Below, piece by piece: positions 44,217-51,874 of a DNA stretch of 64,000 bases (position 1 is its first letter; every line of letters starts with the position of its first letter). The notes below the pieces were generated by a model. The model was given only the letters and a program-made list of their open reading frames with translations. It did not search any database and was not told where the DNA came from. A program made the position numbers and the translations under genes. Origin of the DNA: Pseudomonas putida (GTDB taxonomy: Bacteria; Pseudomonadota; Gammaproteobacteria; Pseudomonadales; Pseudomonadaceae); the NCBI RefSeq assembly GCF_026625125.1, contig NZ_CP113097.1:1612001-1676000 (forward strand). The letters are read 5' to 3'.

Positions 44217-45104
44217 ATGGACGCCCGCTTGAATGCTTTTCTGGAACGCGCAGAGTCCGTGCTGGCGCGCCTTGAGCCGCTGCTGCCGGCACCGCGTCCG
44301 GACATCGACTGGAACACCACGTTGGCTGCGCGCTGGCAGCGCGATGGCCGTACCGGCTACTTGATGCCGTTGCACGTCAGCCTGGACATCCGCCTGACCG
44401 ACCTGATCGGCGTGGACAAGCAACGCGACCAACTGGGCCGCAACACCCATCAGTTCATCAACGGTCTGCCTGCCAACCACGCGCTGCTGTGGGGCTCGCG
44501 TGGTACCGGCAAGTCGTCGCTGGTACGCGCGCTGCTGGCCGAACACGCCGCTGCCGGCCTGCGCCTGATCGAGATCGAGCGTGACCACCTGGCTGATTTG
44601 CCGCGTGTGGTCGAGCAACTGCAGAAACTGCCGCAACGTTTCGTCCTGTTCTGCGACGACCTGTCGTTCGAAGCCGGGGAGGGCGACTACCGGGTGCTCA
44701 AGAGCGTGCTCGACGGCTCGCTGGAGCAGGCGCCGGACAACGTGCTGTTGTACGCCACCTCCAACCGTCGTCACCTGGTGCCGGAGAAAGAGAGCGACAA
44801 CGAAAACTGGAAGCGCGTCGACGGCGAACTGCACCCCAGCGAGGCGGTGGAAGACAAGATCGCCTTGTCCGACCGTTTTGGCCTGTGGCTGTCGTTCTAC
44901 CCGTTCACCCAGGAGCATTTCCTCGATGTGGTCGAGCACTGGATAGGCCAGCTGGCGGCCTCTGCCGGCTTGGCCTGGCAGCGTGACGAAGCGCTCGACA
45001 TACTCGCCGTGCGCTGGGCCACCGGCCGCGGCAACCGTAATGGCCGTTGTGCCTACCAGTTCGCCCGTTATTGGGTGGGGCTGCAATTGTTGGAGCAGAA
45101 ATAA
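44217..45104 (+). CDS. DUF815-type AAA ATPase
   Basis: 295 residues from ATG 44217 (AGGAG upstream; the open frame further 5' is non-coding). P-loop GSRGTGKS at 93-100, Walker B-like FVLFCDDLSF (142-151), a sensor-1 Asn in YATSNRRH and sensor-2-like Arg residues. The GDYRVLKSVLDGSLE block is the DUF815 mark. Role unknown; members are predicted moderators of other proteins. The next gene starts directly after its stop, so they are co-translated. Confidence 0.9.
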   Translation: MDARLNAFLERAESVLARLEPLLPAPRPDIDWNTTLAARWQRDGRTGYLMPLHVSLDIRLTDLIGVDKQRDQLGRNTHQFINGLPANHALLWGSRGTGKSSLVRALLAEHAAAGLRLIEIERDHLADLPRVVEQLQKLPQRFVLFCDDLSFEAGEGDYRVLKSVLDGSLEQAPDNVLLYATSNRRHLVPEKESDNENWKRVDGELHPSEAVEDKIALSDRFGLWLSFYPFTQEHFLDVVEHWIGQLAASAGLAWQRDEALDILAVRWATGRGNRNGRCAYQFARYWVGLQLLEQK

Positions 45105-45587
45105 ATGATCGACCTCAATGCCAGTGGCGCCGGCCTCGACGGCTACGACCTGCTGGCTGCGCAAGTGCAGGCACTGTTCGCTGACGAGCGTGACTTCATC
45201 GCCAATGCCGCGCAGTTTTCGGCGTTCCTGTACCACCAGGTGGATGACCTGAACTGGGCCGGGTTTTACCTCAACCGCAATGAAGAGCTGGTACTGGGCC
45301 CTTTCCAGGGGCAAGTGGCCTGTGTGCGCATTCCGTTCAGCCGCGGCGTGTGCGGTGCAGCAGCGGCCACCCGGCAGACCCAGCGGGTGGAAGACGTGCA
45401 CGCCTTCCCGGGGCATATTGCCTGCGACAGCGCCTCCAACAGCGAGTTGGTGATCCCGCTGGTGAAGGAGGGCAGGCTGATTGGTGTGCTCGACCTGGAC
45501 AGCCCGAAGCTGGCGCGTTTCAGTGAGGCGGACCAGCGCGGGCTGGAGCGGTTGGCGGCAGTCTTTCTGGAGTTGACCGACTGCTGA
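45105..45587 (+). CDS. msrC: Free methionine-(R)-sulfoxide reductase (GAF domain)
   Basis: 160 residues, single GAF domain. The three conserved cysteines of fRMsr are present: Cys73 (QVACVRI), Cys83 (RGVCGAAAA) and Cys107 (HIACDSASNSELVIP). The enzyme reduces free R-methionine sulfoxide, complementing MsrB in the same neighbourhood. The DLDSPKLARFSEADQ ending is typical. It is co-translated with the DUF815 ATPase, a link not explained by known function. Confidence 0.93.
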   Translation: MIDLNASGAGLDGYDLLAAQVQALFADERDFIANAAQFSAFLYHQVDDLNWAGFYLNRNEELVLGPFQGQVACVRIPFSRGVCGAAAATRQTQRVEDVHAFPGHIACDSASNSELVIPLVKEGRLIGVLDLDSPKLARFSEADQRGLERLAAVFLELTDC

Positions 45588-45600
45588 TTAGCGTTATCAG

Positions 45601-45964
45601 GGCTGCTGCGCAGCCCATCGCCGGCAAGCCGGCTCCCACCACGACCGCGCAGCTCGTCAGGCCTGTGCTGTACCTGTGGAAGCAACGGCCTTACCCATCT
45701 TTAAAAGCCGGCGCAAATCCGGGTGGGAGCCGGCTTGCCGGCGATGGGCCGCAAAGCGGCCCCAGCTGCTCGCAGGTCCCGCCGAGCGTGCTCGGGCTAT
45801 TACACCTCCGCTAGGGGGGCTGCTGCGCAGCCCATCGCCGGCAAGCCGGCTCCCACCACGACCGCGTAGTTTTTCAGGCCTGTGCTGTACCTGTGGAAGC
45901 AACGGCCTTACCCATCTCTAAAGCCGGCGCAAATCCGGGTGGGAGCCGGCTTGCCGGCGATGGG
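45601..45964. repeat. Duplicated 147-bp BIME
   Basis: A block of about 147 bp (45601-45748) is repeated almost exactly at 45818-45964, 217 bp apart. Each block has a forward REP (45617-45642 and 45834-45859), the dispersed spacer (ACGACCGCGCAG or ACGACCGCGTAG...CCTGTGGAAGCAACGGCC) and an inverted REP (45721-45745 and 45938-45961). The 69 bases between carry GGCCGCAAAGCGGCC, a small palindrome. No gene seen. Confidence 0.88.
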
Positions 45965-45977
45965 CTCGATTTTCACA

Positions 45978-46745
45978 TCAATCGTAGATGACCCGCTTTT
46001 TCCAGGTTTCTTCCTGGTCGGTCTTGAGCCCCTGGGTCAGTGCGTTTTCGTCATTCTCCGCCGGCTCCATCTGGTCCAGCACCTGGGCATTGGCCCGGGC
46101 CAGCAGTTTCTCCAGGTAGGTCAGCTGCTCTTCATACACCTTCGGTTCAGGCTGCTTGCGCAGGTACTGCACGCCGCGCTCGAACGCCAGGCGAGCCTGG
46201 CCCGGTTGTTCCTGTTGCAGCGCTTGCTGGCCCAAATTGTTGAAGAACTCGATGTGCAGCAATACCAGCAGGTGGCGAATTTCCTTTACCCAGTGCTTGC
46301 CCTCGGTGGTTTGCAGGACATTTTCCTGAGTAGCCTTGACGATCTGTGTGTGCAAAGCCTCGAGCAAGAAGCGCACATCCTTGGCCTTGGCCTCGGTATG
46401 GATCGGGCTGGGCGGGTTGTTCACCGGGATTCGCTCGCCTTGGGCAACCAGGCCGTCCAGTTCGGCGATGCGTGCCTTGAGTTCGGCATTGTTCTTGTCC
46501 AGCGCCAATTGCCGCTGCGTGAGATTGAGCTCCAGGCGCGTGAGCAACAGTTTGAGCGCCGGGGTCATGAACTGGCCGGGGAAGGTCTCGGTGATTTCGC
46601 CACAGCGGCGTACGCGGTCGGCGAGTTCGATCTTCAGCCGCGCGCGCTCCAGTTTGCTGTTCTCGACCACGTTGTTGAGGTAGCCGATCACGATCAGCAA
46701 CGCGATACCCGCAACGATGAGCAGTGTGATCAGAAGTGGTGTCAC
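45978..46745 (-). CDS. Conserved hypothetical membrane-anchored coiled-coil protein
   Basis: 255 residues. One N-terminal membrane helix (about 3-22, LLITLLIVAGIALLIVIGYL), then long alpha-helical, heptad-rich stretches (NLTQRQLALDKNNAELKA, VYEEQLTYLEKLLARAN) and an acidic C-terminus. Such a layout suits a scaffold anchored to the inner membrane with a cytoplasmic coiled coil. It sits at the same place (beside a tRNA-Glu/Gly cluster) as an uncharacterised gene in P. aeruginosa (PA2819 region, from memory). Function unknown. Confidence 0.8.
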   Translation of the reverse strand: MTPLLITLLIVAGIALLIVIGYLNNVVENSKLERARLKIELADRVRRCGEITETFPGQFMTPALKLLLTRLELNLTQRQLALDKNNAELKARIAELDGLVAQGERIPVNNPPSPIHTEAKAKDVRFLLEALHTQIVKATQENVLQTTEGKHWVKEIRHLLVLLHIEFFNNLGQQALQQEQPGQARLAFERGVQYLRKQPEPKVYEEQLTYLEKLLARANAQVLDQMEPAENDENALTQGLKTDQEETWKKRVIYD

Positions 46746-46928
46746 CGTTAACGCCTCATCAGGAAGTTTTACATTGAGAGTGTAGCGAACAGGCCAGCCA
46801 GGGCGCCACGTGACTCTGTGTCGGCTCGTCGCCGGATTTCTCCAGTGATGGCACTTTGCGTTCAGCCCGCCAGAAAATCAACGCCAATCCTCGGGCACCC
46901 TGCACAAGCAGCCTATATAGAGAGCGAA

Positions 46929-46989
46929 GTCATTGATTTAAATAAATTTATAGAAAAGGGTTGACGACCTTTCAAGGCATCCATAGAAT
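46929..46989 (+). promoter_or_regulatory. Strong sigma70 promoter of the tRNA-Glu/Gly operon
   Basis: TTGACG (46961-46966), a 17-base spacer and TAGAAT (46984-46989), followed by a GC-rich discriminator GCGCGCC. AT-rich bases GATTTAAATAAATTTATAG directly upstream (46935-46953) look like an UP element. This is the classic stringently controlled stable-RNA promoter, about 75 bases before the first tRNA. 46746-46930 shows no gene. Confidence 0.88.
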
Positions 46990-47063
46990 GCGCGCCACTT
47001 GCAGCGTAAAGCTCACAGCGATACGCGGCAGGGAGTGAAAGCAAGCAGCAATGCTTGTAGCGT

Positions 47064-47139
47064 GTCCCCTTCGTCTAGTGGCCTAGGACACCGCCCTTTC
47101 ACGGCGGTAACAGGGGTTCGAGTCCCCTAGGGGACGCCA
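47064..47139 (+). tRNA. tRNA-Glu (TTC), copy 1
   Basis: 76 nt, acceptor GTCCCCT paired with AGGGGAC, anticodon loop CCTTTCACG gives TTC, T-arm AGGGGTTCGAGTCCCCT, CCA encoded. Identical to copy 2. Confidence 0.98.
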
Positions 47140-47141
47140 AT

Positions 47142-47217
<76 letters not shown>

Positions 47218-47308
47218 GTTTCTCCGGCACTGCTTAACGGCGGGGCAGGAAAAGAAAACCCAGGCTGAATCGTGAGGTTCAAACCTGGTGCACTGAAAAG
47301 TGTTGTGT

Positions 47309-47384
47309 GTCCCCTTCGTCTAGTGGCCTAGGACACCGCCCTTTCACGGCGGTAACAGGGGTTCGAGTCCCCTAGGGGACGCCA
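47309..47384 (+). tRNA. tRNA-Glu (TTC), copy 2
   Basis: Same sequence as copy 1. The 91-base spacer after tRNA-Gly copy 1 is unrelated to the spacer between the first pair, so the pair was duplicated as a unit with preserved inner linker length (2 versus 3 bases). Confidence 0.98.
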
Positions 47385-47387
47385 TTT

Positions 47388-47463
<76 letters not shown>

Positions 47464-47549
47464 GTTTAAATACTGTGGCGTCTATGCGGTGCAGTGGTGG
47501 TGAAGGTCTTAGTGGCGCTTCACGCCGATAGCGGTAACAGCTTCATAAT

Positions 47550-47625
<76 letters not shown>

Positions 47626-47672
47626 AATATTGGTTTACAGAGTTCCATTGAAATCTGTAAGTCCTTGAAAAT

Positions 47673-47693
47673 AGACGCTTCGGCGTCTTTTTT
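47673..47693 (+). terminator. Terminator of the tRNA operon
   Basis: AGACGC TTCG GCGTCT stem-loop with a UUCG tetraloop followed by six T residues, 48 bases after tRNA-Gly copy 3. Confidence 0.93.
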
Positions 47694-48006
47694 CGTTTCA
47701 GCGCAGTTTCCCTGAATCCACCAGCAGCCACGAAATTCAAGTACATTTTTAAGTACAGCGATTCCGGGTAGTTGGCGTAGCGGATTGATGGCTGAGCTGG
47801 GCCTTGGGCCCACCAGGGCCATTGGCCGCCGGGGCGCGACGTTTATCAATGGGGCACTCAGGCGCTGTGGCCCCGGCTCAGTCCCGCGCAACTCGGCGAT
47901 TCGGCCATGGCACAGTTGACCAGCCTTCCAGTTTCTCCATCGCCTTGGGCCCGGAAAGGCGGCTACAGGGCCACCCTTCCACTCGTTTCAACCTTGCGCC
48001 TGCCCG
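47694..48006. other. Gene-free junction between tRNA cluster and accessory region
   Basis: 313 bases with no convincing gene. Close to the start is the direct repeat AAGTACATTTTTAAGTACA (47740-47758), AT-rich among GC-rich bases. The rest is GC-rich with a GGGCCTTGGGCCCACCAGGGCC stretch that can fold locally. It could be the scar of an integrated element next to the tRNA-Gly target. No integrase is visible. Confidence 0.45.
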
Positions 48007-49098
48007 CTACCGGTAGCTGACGGTGAACTTCAGTGCGCCATCCGCTCGGCCAGGCGACACATCGGCATCGGTTTGCAGGTAGCGTGCACGGAAGTCGAGC
48101 TGGGTCACGCCGACCTGCAGGGGTTTGACTGGCACATCCACATTGAGCTCGACTGGGCGCCCGTCATCATGCAGCAACTGTATGCCGAGGCCGCTCGCGG
48201 TCGAGTCCGTCGTCAGGCTGAACAAGCCCTGGTCTGCATCGATCGGCAGCGAGCCGCGTACGCCCTCGAACCGCAGGTAGGCTTGGGCCGTGCTTGCGGC
48301 AGGGTCAATTTCGCAGTCGCTCAGGGTAATCTGGAACGGCTTTGCAGGCGTGGTGTAGCCTACGCCGGTGAAGTCCTGCACGGGATATTCGCCCAGTTGA
48401 ACCGGGTCGGCTATGAATGGGTCGGGCAGGAGGGTGCATTGTTCCTGCCTCACCGTGCCGCTGAGGCTGAAGCGCAATGCCATGCCCACATCGCTGTAAT
48501 GCCCGGTGAACAACTGTACGTTGAACGGGGTGGGTGTGGACGGGATCGTTCCTGTTTTAACCAGGGTGGTGTGGGTGCGCATCATATTCATGATGATGCC
48601 CGCCCCCCCGGTGTGTCCTTCGGAGTACCCCTCGTAGGGTACTGATGTCCAGGTCCTGGGCCGCCAAAAATTCGGCGCAGTGGAATTGGCGTAGGGGCGG
48701 TCCAGCCGTACGTGAATACCTACGCCGGGCACACCGATTTGCAGTACACGCCCCGTGAGGTCTTCGCCGTTCACCGGTGGCAGGGCCCCTGGGAATATCG
48801 GTACGCTCGGTCTCAATGATACTTCCAAGGTTGATGTTCCGTCGCTGTAGCAAGCCAACTCCAACCTTGCTGCGTTATGCAGTTGGACGTTTCGATCAAC
48901 CGCGCCAATGGGAGTGCCTATCGGGGCATCCCGGGGGATCCACAACGTGCCGACATCCAGCGAGTACTCCAACACGCCGGTACCACCGCTTCTGAAGAAG
49001 CACTCGGCATGGGCGCTGTTGCTGTAGCAGAGCGCTAGCAAGAGTGTGCCGACTCCAGAAATGAGCCCGTATTTCATGCAAGTTTTCCCAAGTATCAT
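48007..49098 (-). CDS. Fimbrial tip-adhesin-like protein
   Basis: 363 residues from ATG 49098, which overlaps the usher stop (TGATG); a second ATG at 49077 directly before the signal peptide (MKYGLISGVGTLLLALCYSNSAHA is cited by its core GTLLLALCYSNSAHA) is an equal choice. The N-terminal 200 residues are a unique lectin-like or adhesin part (ECFFRSGGTG..., GHTGGAGIIMNMM). The last 150 are a pilin domain with two Cys and the donor-strand-type ending GALKFTVSYR. It should sit at the tip of a chaperone-usher fibre. Order usher-adhesin is normal; a major pilin and chaperone are missing here. Confidence 0.8.
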   Translation of the reverse strand: MILGKTCMKYGLISGVGTLLLALCYSNSAHAECFFRSGGTGVLEYSLDVGTLWIPRDAPIGTPIGAVDRNVQLHNAARLELACYSDGTSTLEVSLRPSVPIFPGALPPVNGEDLTGRVLQIGVPGVGIHVRLDRPYANSTAPNFWRPRTWTSVPYEGYSEGHTGGAGIIMNMMRTHTTLVKTGTIPSTPTPFNVQLFTGHYSDVGMALRFSLSGTVRQEQCTLLPDPFIADPVQLGEYPVQDFTGVGYTTPAKPFQITLSDCEIDPAASTAQAYLRFEGVRGSLPIDADQGLFSLTTDSTASGLGIQLLHDDGRPVELNVDVPVKPLQVGVTQLDFRARYLQTDADVSPGRADGALKFTVSYR

Positions 49099-51617
49099 CA
49101 AGAATTAACGTCAGGGCAGTGCAGGGTCTTTATTCGGTATCCCTGTTCGGCTGGCATCTGTGCAGGGTCTATCTGCAGCTCGCAACGCCGTTGTGGCTGC
49201 TCACCCCAACGCACGTGCAAGGTTTGCGGGCTGGCATCGACCGCGACCAAGGCCTGGCCGGCCTGGCCTACCACCGCAACCTGTTGGCCATCCTGGGTGC
49301 TGACCTGTGCACCGAAGGGCAGCGGCTGGCCTTCGGCTTGGAGCAGCGTGAGCACCAGGCGAGCAACCTTGCGTGCGGCGAAGTCGGCCCTGACGATGGC
49401 GCCACGCCTGGGCACCACCTGCAGGCTGCCGTTGTCGATGACGGTTTCGGGCCCCAGCATGTCGGTTTCGAGAATCACCTGGTTGCGCCGATAAGGCCGC
49501 AGGTTCGGCACCAAGGCAAAGCCATTGGAATCGGTGTTCGCTCTGGGGGCATTGCGCACGCCAACCCCTGGGGTTTGCGCAACCCGCACCAACGCATTGG
49601 TGTCGCCAAGATAGGGGCCGAACGTCAGCCCGTCTTGATGCAGCAGCATGCTGCCTGTGGCATTGAGCGACAGCGATTGATAGCCGCTGCTTTGGGTGAT
49701 GCCCGCCCCGTAGCTGGCGACGTTGCCCTGATAATTGCCTGACAGGGCTGCCGAATGCCTGCTCTGTTCGTCACGGCTGCCTGAGACCGTATAGTTGACG
49801 CGGTTGTCGAGTGCGCTCCCGGACAAGCTGGCACGCTGGCTATGTCGGCCATCGCTCGTTTGCACATCGAAACTGGCGCTGGAGCGGCCCATGAAGTCCA
49901 GCGGCATGGAGAGGGTCAAGCCGAATAGCCGCGTGTTGCGGCTTCGTTCATTCAAGGCCTGCGAGACGAACAGGTTGTAGCTGATGCCGCGATGCAGGGT
50001 ATTGAACTGGATTTCGTACTGGCGCCGCCGCAAGCCGGTATTCCAGTAATCATCCTGGGTCAACAACAGGTTCAGCGAGCTGCTCTGCCCCAGGCGCTGG
50101 TAAGCGGAGGCTTCGAGGCGGCTGCGGCGGTTGCCGAGCCAGGCGGAATAGGCGTTGCGTTCGCGCACGGCTTCGTCGTAATCGCGATAGCCTTCGGTGG
50201 AATAACGGTAGCCGGCAAAACGCAGGTTTGTGCCGCTGGAGAACGCCTTGCCATACCGGGCGGCGTAGCTGTGGCCCTGGACCTGACCGAGCGTGCTCCC
50301 CAGGTCGCTGTTCGCCTGGGTGACATCGAATGCCGTTGCACCGAACTGCCCCCAGTCCCGTGCGACGCCCAGGGTGCCTGCGCGGTAGTAGTCGCCACCT
50401 TGTACGCCACCGTAAACGGTAGTGCCCCAGGCGGCCCCCCTGGCCAGGGTGGCTTGCCAGAGCAGCGGGTTATCGAGTTTCTCGGCGCCGGCATACCGGC
50501 CAAGGGTGGCGCTGTAACGCCACACCCCTTGGCGCAGCAGGTTGTTCAGGGTGGAGTAGGGCACGCTGGAGCGCCGTACGCTGCCGTCGGCTTCGGTGAG
50601 GACCACCTCCAGCTCGCCACTGCTGGCACCCACGCCCAGGTCGTCGATAAGGTAAGGCCCAGGGGCAACGTAGGTGGTGTAGATCGGGTAACCGTTTTGC
50701 AGCACTTCGAGCCTGGCGCGGGTTTGCGCCACGCCGCTGATGACCGGTGCATACTGCTGCATGATATCCGGCAGCATGCCCGGGTCTGATGCTACCTGCA
50801 TGCCCTTGAACGGCAGGCCGCGGAAAATGTCACCGTTACTGAAGGTCTGGCCCAGGGTGAAGGTGCCATGGCTATCTGGCAAGTCGTGCTGGGCATAGGT
50901 GTTGGTGTGTGACCACTGCCGGCTGCCGTGTGCATCGTCGCGCATCGACTGGCTGCTGCGCAGGCGCCATCCGGCAACGTTGAGGCCGCTGTGCACCAGC
51001 AGGTCGTGGTTGGTTTCGTTGCGCCCGTTGCGCAGGTTGCGCACCTGGGTGGCCACCTGATAGTTGGCGAATGCGGCCGGGATCCCGGCGTCCCAGAGGT
51101 CGCTGGCAATCGCCCCCGTGACCTCGCGGCGCAGTAGCAACTGCGGCAATGTCAGGGCCAGGCTCAAGCTGGCCGTGTCGAGCTGGGCCGAGGCATCGGG
51201 CACCCAGTGCGCCAGGTTCAGGCAAGGCTCGGCTTCGGGGAGCGGCGTGGGCAGCGCCTCTTCACGCAAACCTGCTTCGCGCAGCAGGGCGGCGGTCATG
51301 CAGGCTTGCAGGCCCTTGCCGTCTTCGCTATTGCGCAGCTCCAGGTCGCGTGGGCCGAGGTAGTCGAAGTTGACGCTGACGTCGATGCGGTAGCGTCCCG
51401 GGGCGAGGCGGGTCTGGCTGGCCAGGCCGTGCAGGGCAGCCGTGCCGGTGAGCTGGCCGTCGGTTTGGTGAATGAAGGCGGGGTCGAAGCCCAGCGGCTC
51501 AGCGGTTGACCATGCCACCCGCGCTGTGGGAAGCAACAGGGTGCCACAGGCAATGGCAAGTAACCGGCTAGCTGAAGGCGTAGCTGTTCGCCGCCGATAA
51601 AATATCGAGAGGAGCAT
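49098..51617 (-). CDS. Outer-membrane fimbrial usher
   Basis: 839 residues from ATG 51617 (AGGA upstream); the frame is open to 51710 without a ribosome site. Signal region then N-terminal domain beginning LGFDPAFI, plug and 24-strand barrel region, and C-terminal domains (VVPRRGAIVRADFAARKV). Usher marks such as RGLPFKGMQVASDPGMLPD, GPYLIDDLGVGASSGELEV and GRYAGAEKL are clear. It is shorter and more divergent in the N-terminal domain than FimD, as in the P. putida/PapC-like gamma or alpha ushers. It should export and order pilin-chaperone complexes, but no chaperone gene is adjacent; the gene upstream is RHS. Confidence 0.9.
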   Translation of the reverse strand: MLLSIFYRRRTATPSASRLLAIACGTLLLPTARVAWSTAEPLGFDPAFIHQTDGQLTGTAALHGLASQTRLAPGRYRIDVSVNFDYLGPRDLELRNSEDGKGLQACMTAALLREAGLREEALPTPLPEAEPCLNLAHWVPDASAQLDTASLSLALTLPQLLLRREVTGAIASDLWDAGIPAAFANYQVATQVRNLRNGRNETNHDLLVHSGLNVAGWRLRSSQSMRDDAHGSRQWSHTNTYAQHDLPDSHGTFTLGQTFSNGDIFRGLPFKGMQVASDPGMLPDIMQQYAPVISGVAQTRARLEVLQNGYPIYTTYVAPGPYLIDDLGVGASSGELEVVLTEADGSVRRSSVPYSTLNNLLRQGVWRYSATLGRYAGAEKLDNPLLWQATLARGAAWGTTVYGGVQGGDYYRAGTLGVARDWGQFGATAFDVTQANSDLGSTLGQVQGHSYAARYGKAFSSGTNLRFAGYRYSTEGYRDYDEAVRERNAYSAWLGNRRSRLEASAYQRLGQSSSLNLLLTQDDYWNTGLRRRQYEIQFNTLHRGISYNLFVSQALNERSRNTRLFGLTLSMPLDFMGRSSASFDVQTSDGRHSQRASLSGSALDNRVNYTVSGSRDEQSRHSAALSGNYQGNVASYGAGITQSSGYQSLSLNATGSMLLHQDGLTFGPYLGDTNALVRVAQTPGVGVRNAPRANTDSNGFALVPNLRPYRRNQVILETDMLGPETVIDNGSLQVVPRRGAIVRADFAARKVARLVLTLLQAEGQPLPFGAQVSTQDGQQVAVVGQAGQALVAVDASPQTLHVRWGEQPQRRCELQIDPAQMPAEQGYRIKTLHCPDVNS

Positions 51618-51798
51618 CGGGTGGTCCTGGTGCGAGGCCAGGCTTCCCTGAAGCATGGAAGCGCCCGGCGTGGTCGTATCCGACTTGCGACCAGGCAGAA
51701 AGCCAAGCAAGCCGATATATGACGCAACAGGTTATGAGGCGGGGTCGACGGGGGATGTAAGGGGATTCTGCAAGGAAATGTTGATATCTGGACGAAAT

Positions 51799-51822
51799 GG
51801 GTCCCGCATTGCTGCGGGACCC
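51799..51822. terminator. Stem-loop between RHS and usher genes
   Basis: Perfect ten-base stem GGGTCCCGCA/TGCGGGACCC with a TTGC loop. There is no T-run on the minus strand, so termination of the RHS message would be partial; it may set the level of the usher operon instead. 51623-51798 has no recognisable gene and no remnant of a chaperone. Confidence 0.6.
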
Positions 51823-51874
51823 AATTAGATTAGTCAGGCTACCCATCGGCTCTCGGGTAGCGGTTGTGCGTAGC

